Assembly: GCA_030740135.1 (NCBI GenBank)
Contig: JASLXW010000157.1
Location: forward strand, 1,845-8,336
DNA length: 6,492 nucleotides
Direction: 5' to 3'
Source of the DNA: Nitrospinota bacterium
GTDB lineage: Bacteria; UBA8248; JACPRG01
Of this stretch, positions 4,844-6,492 are shown piece by piece. Positions within the stretch are counted from its first letter, which is position 1; the number at the start of each line of letters is the position of its first letter. The translations under genes were made by a program, and so were the position numbers. The notes under the pieces are model-generated. The model was not told the DNA's origin. It worked only from the letters and a program-made list of their open reading frames with translations, and made no database searches.

Positions 4844-6367
4844 CTATCTCCTGAGCTTCCGCTCCCGCTCCCGGAGGGCGGTCTTGTTGATCTTCCCGGT
4901 TGCGGTCATGGGCATCTCGTCCAGGACCTCGAACACGGGGGGGACCTCCCCGGCGCCGAGGTGCTTTCGGACGGTTTCGCGCAGCGCCTTTTCCGTCGTG
5001 TTTTTCCCCGGATAGAGGGAGACGATGGCTTTGGGGATCTCCGCCATCTTCCGATCGCGGACCGGAATCAGGGCCGAGTACTGAACGGCCGGGTTGAAGT
5101 AAAGGGCCTCTTCCACGACGCGGGGATAGACGATCTTCTTGCCCCAGCGGATCTGCTCGCTCTTCCGCGCCATGAGAAAGACAAACCCGTCTTCGTCCAT
5201 TCTGCCCACGTCTCCGGTGTGAAGCCACCCGTTCTTGAGGGCCTTTCTCGTCGCGGCGTCCCGCCGCCAGTAACCCCACATGAACCCGCGCCGGATCAGG
5301 ATCTCGCCGACCTGTCCGATGGGCAGCTCTTTGTCTTTCTCGTCGCCGATGATGACTTCCTTGTCCGGCAGGGGCCGGCCGATGGCCGAGAAATGTTTCC
5401 GGCTGTACGGCGCCGGGTCTCCCAGCGCCACGAACCCGCCGAGCTCGCTCGACCCGAAACTCTCCACCAGCGGGACCTTCATCTTCTCCTGATAGACCCG
5501 TTTCAGGTCGGGCGGGACGGGCCCTCCGCCCGAAACCGTGATGCGCAGGGTCCCCTTGTTGAGCTTCTTGTCGCGCCACTCGTTGTAGAGATCGGTCAGA
5601 AGCAGGGGGTTGGCGACAAAGACGCTCACCTTCCGCTTGCGGATGATCTTCCAGGCCCGGGTTTGATCGAAGGCGGACATGAACCCGACGGTGGAGCCGC
5701 GCGCCACGCCGGGCAGCAGGTTCGCCACCAGGTGATAGGAGGAGCTGAGGCCCGTCGGCCCGAGGGTCGCCTCATCCTGGCGCAGGTGAAGACGCTCGGC
5801 GATGCAGGACGTGGCCGTGGCCGTCAACTCGTGGGCCAGGACGGCGCCCTTGGGGAGTCCCGTGCTCCCGGAGGTCCAGGACAGGTGGCAGGGGTCCGTG
5901 TCCTTCACGTCTTTGCGCACCGGCTTGGAGGCCCGGACGAGTTGCCTCCAGCTCACCGCGTCCCGGACCCCCTTGCCCGGTCCGTCGAAGCAGACGAAGC
6001 GCCGGACGCCCTTCATCTCTTTCCGCTTCCGCTCCACCTGCCCGGCCAGCCCCCGGCTGAAGAGGAGGACCCGGGAGTCCGCGTCGTTGACGTAGTAATC
6101 CAGCGTCGGCCCGTTGCGGGGGTCGATCAGGGCGGCGATGGCGCCCAGGTTCCAACATCCGTACATCGCCAGGGCGAAGTCGACGGAGTTGACCGAATGA
6201 AACCCCACCCGGTCCCCTTTCCGGACCCCGAGGGAAGCCAACGCCCCGGCCATTTTCCGGCTCCGCTCGACCGCGGCCTCATATGTGATTTCTTCATCGT
6301 CGCAATACAGGGAGGTCTTGGACCCCACCCTCCACGCGGTTCTTTCCAGGACTTCCTGAAACGTCAT
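4844..6367 (-). CDS. AMP-dependent acyl/aryl-acid-CoA ligase (ANL superfamily)
   Basis: A 507-residue class I adenylate-forming enzyme of normal family length. It activates a carboxylic acid with ATP to an acyl-AMP and then transfers it to CoA in the cytosol. Motifs appear in order: the P-loop LSWTSGSTGLPKGAV at 162-176; the substrate-binding segment TGLSSSYHLVANLLPG (205-220); ESFGSSELGG (302-311, the A5 motif, usually YG.TE); WLHTGDVGRMDEDGF (381-395, TGD Asp D386); the hinge region ARKSEQIRWGKKIVYP (400-415), where the usual GR is AR; and the C-terminal MTATGKINKTALRE (487-500) with the catalytic Lys K492. The ATG at 6367 has GGAGGAG seven bases upstream and a second GGAG touching the start. 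The upstream gene stops 58 bases before it; downstream a terminator follows at once. Medium-chain, aryl or cinnamate-like acids are all plausible substrates; the specificity cannot be read reliably. An adenylation-only role without CoA is less likely. Confidence 0.95.
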   Translation of the reverse strand: MTFQEVLERTAWRVGSKTSLYCDDEEITYEAAVERSRKMAGALASLGVRKGDRVGFHSVNSVDFALAMYGCWNLGAIAALIDPRNGPTLDYYVNDADSRVLLFSRGLAGQVERKRKEMKGVRRFVCFDGPGKGVRDAVSWRQLVRASKPVRKDVKDTDPCHLSWTSGSTGLPKGAVLAHELTATATSCIAERLHLRQDEATLGPTGLSSSYHLVANLLPGVARGSTVGFMSAFDQTRAWKIIRKRKVSVFVANPLLLTDLYNEWRDKKLNKGTLRITVSGGGPVPPDLKRVYQEKMKVPLVESFGSSELGGFVALGDPAPYSRKHFSAIGRPLPDKEVIIGDEKDKELPIGQVGEILIRRGFMWGYWRRDAATRKALKNGWLHTGDVGRMDEDGFVFLMARKSEQIRWGKKIVYPRVVEEALYFNPAVQYSALIPVRDRKMAEIPKAIVSLYPGKNTTEKALRETVRKHLGAGEVPPVFEVLDEMPMTATGKINKTALRERERKLRR

Positions 6368-6400
6368 CTCCTGTCTCCTCCATGAGGACTCGTCCTCGTG
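6368..6400 (-). promoter_or_regulatory. CoA ligase ribosome binding site with competing hairpins
   Basis: GGAGGAG (6375-6381) lies seven bases before the ATG. Just upstream, on the minus-strand RNA, GAGGAC and GTCCTC (6384-6397) form a small hairpin. The same TCCTC can instead pair with GAGGA of the Shine-Dalgarno across a three-base ATG loop. The two pairings exclude each other: one exposes and the other hides the ribosome binding site. The RBS itself is confident; the switch is only a possibility. Confidence 0.5.
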
Positions 6401-6425
6401 ATCAGAATCGTGTGTGTGTATGGGT

Positions 6426-6492
6426 TCAAGACATATGAGACACGGGGGCCGTTTTTTTGAATGTTTCCAGGGCCTGGGCGGGCGTCAGGTAG
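6426..6492 (-). CDS. C-terminal end of an unidentified protein (5' part outside window)
   Basis: One minus-strand frame enters from the right edge and reads 21 codons to a TGA at 6428-6426. The residues (…TPAQALETFKKTAP…) look like an ordinary amphipathic C-terminal helix and end at a sensible distance (58 bases) before the CoA ligase start, so a co-directional upstream gene in the same transcript is plausible. One alternative frame stops at once and the other runs through the ligase ribosome binding site. The fragment is too short to assign a family. Confidence 0.5.
   Translation of the reverse strand, partial: YLTPAQALETFKKTAPVSHMS

Noticed and set aside
4961..6385. 474-codon plus-strand open frame opposite the CoA ligase
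   Set aside because: Same shadow effect; no domain or motif, and the opposite strand encodes a complete ANL enzyme with all motifs.
6410..6419. (GT)5 dinucleotide run
   Set aside because: Too short to be a meaningful microsatellite or phase-variation tract and not within or next to a promoter I can identify.

Overview
The window is a GC-rich bacterial stretch in which every supportable gene lies on the minus strand, so it reads from high to low coordinates. It holds five enzyme genes plus the tail of a sixth. In reading order they are: the last 21 codons of an unidentified protein (6492-6426); an AMP-forming acyl/aryl-acid-CoA ligase (6367-4844); a NAD(P)-binding opine (octopine/nopaline) dehydrogenase-family protein (4631-3522); a luciferase-like (LLM class) flavin or F420 oxidoreductase (3479-2478); a UbiD-family decarboxylase (2430-1030); and an ATZ/TRZ-type amidohydrolase that runs off the left edge (958-1). 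No tRNA, rRNA, CRISPR array, insertion sequence or phage feature was seen.

There are probably two transcription units. A bulged GC hairpin followed by five T lies directly behind the CoA ligase stop (4816-4840) and looks like an intrinsic terminator. The 212-base gap that follows is the only large intergenic space and contains a strong inverted repeat (4696-4739) upstream of the dehydrogenase gene. From there four genes follow with gaps of 42, 47 and 71 bases, each with its own Shine-Dalgarno sequence, as expected for a four-gene operon. Two of them (LLM and UbiD) start with GTG.

Taken together the genes look like a small-molecule catabolic or modification cassette. The ligase could activate a carboxylic acid as its CoA thioester. 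The opine dehydrogenase-like protein could oxidise or reduce a 2-oxo, 2-hydroxy or imino acid. The LLM enzyme could hydroxylate or reduce a ring or methylene group. The UbiD protein could reversibly decarboxylate an aromatic or alpha,beta-unsaturated acid with prenylated FMN. The amidohydrolase could open or deaminate an amide, amidine or N-heterocycle. The family assignments are firm. The shared substrate is not visible in the sequence, and I do not recognise the combination as a named pathway.

The organism cannot be named. GC-rich codon use, long antisense shadow frames, and this mix of LLM, UbiD, CoA ligase and amidohydrolase genes fit uncultured soil, sediment or marine lineages such as Rokubacteria/Methylomirabilota, Tectomicrobia or deltaproteobacterial relatives, but this is a guess from general gene content.
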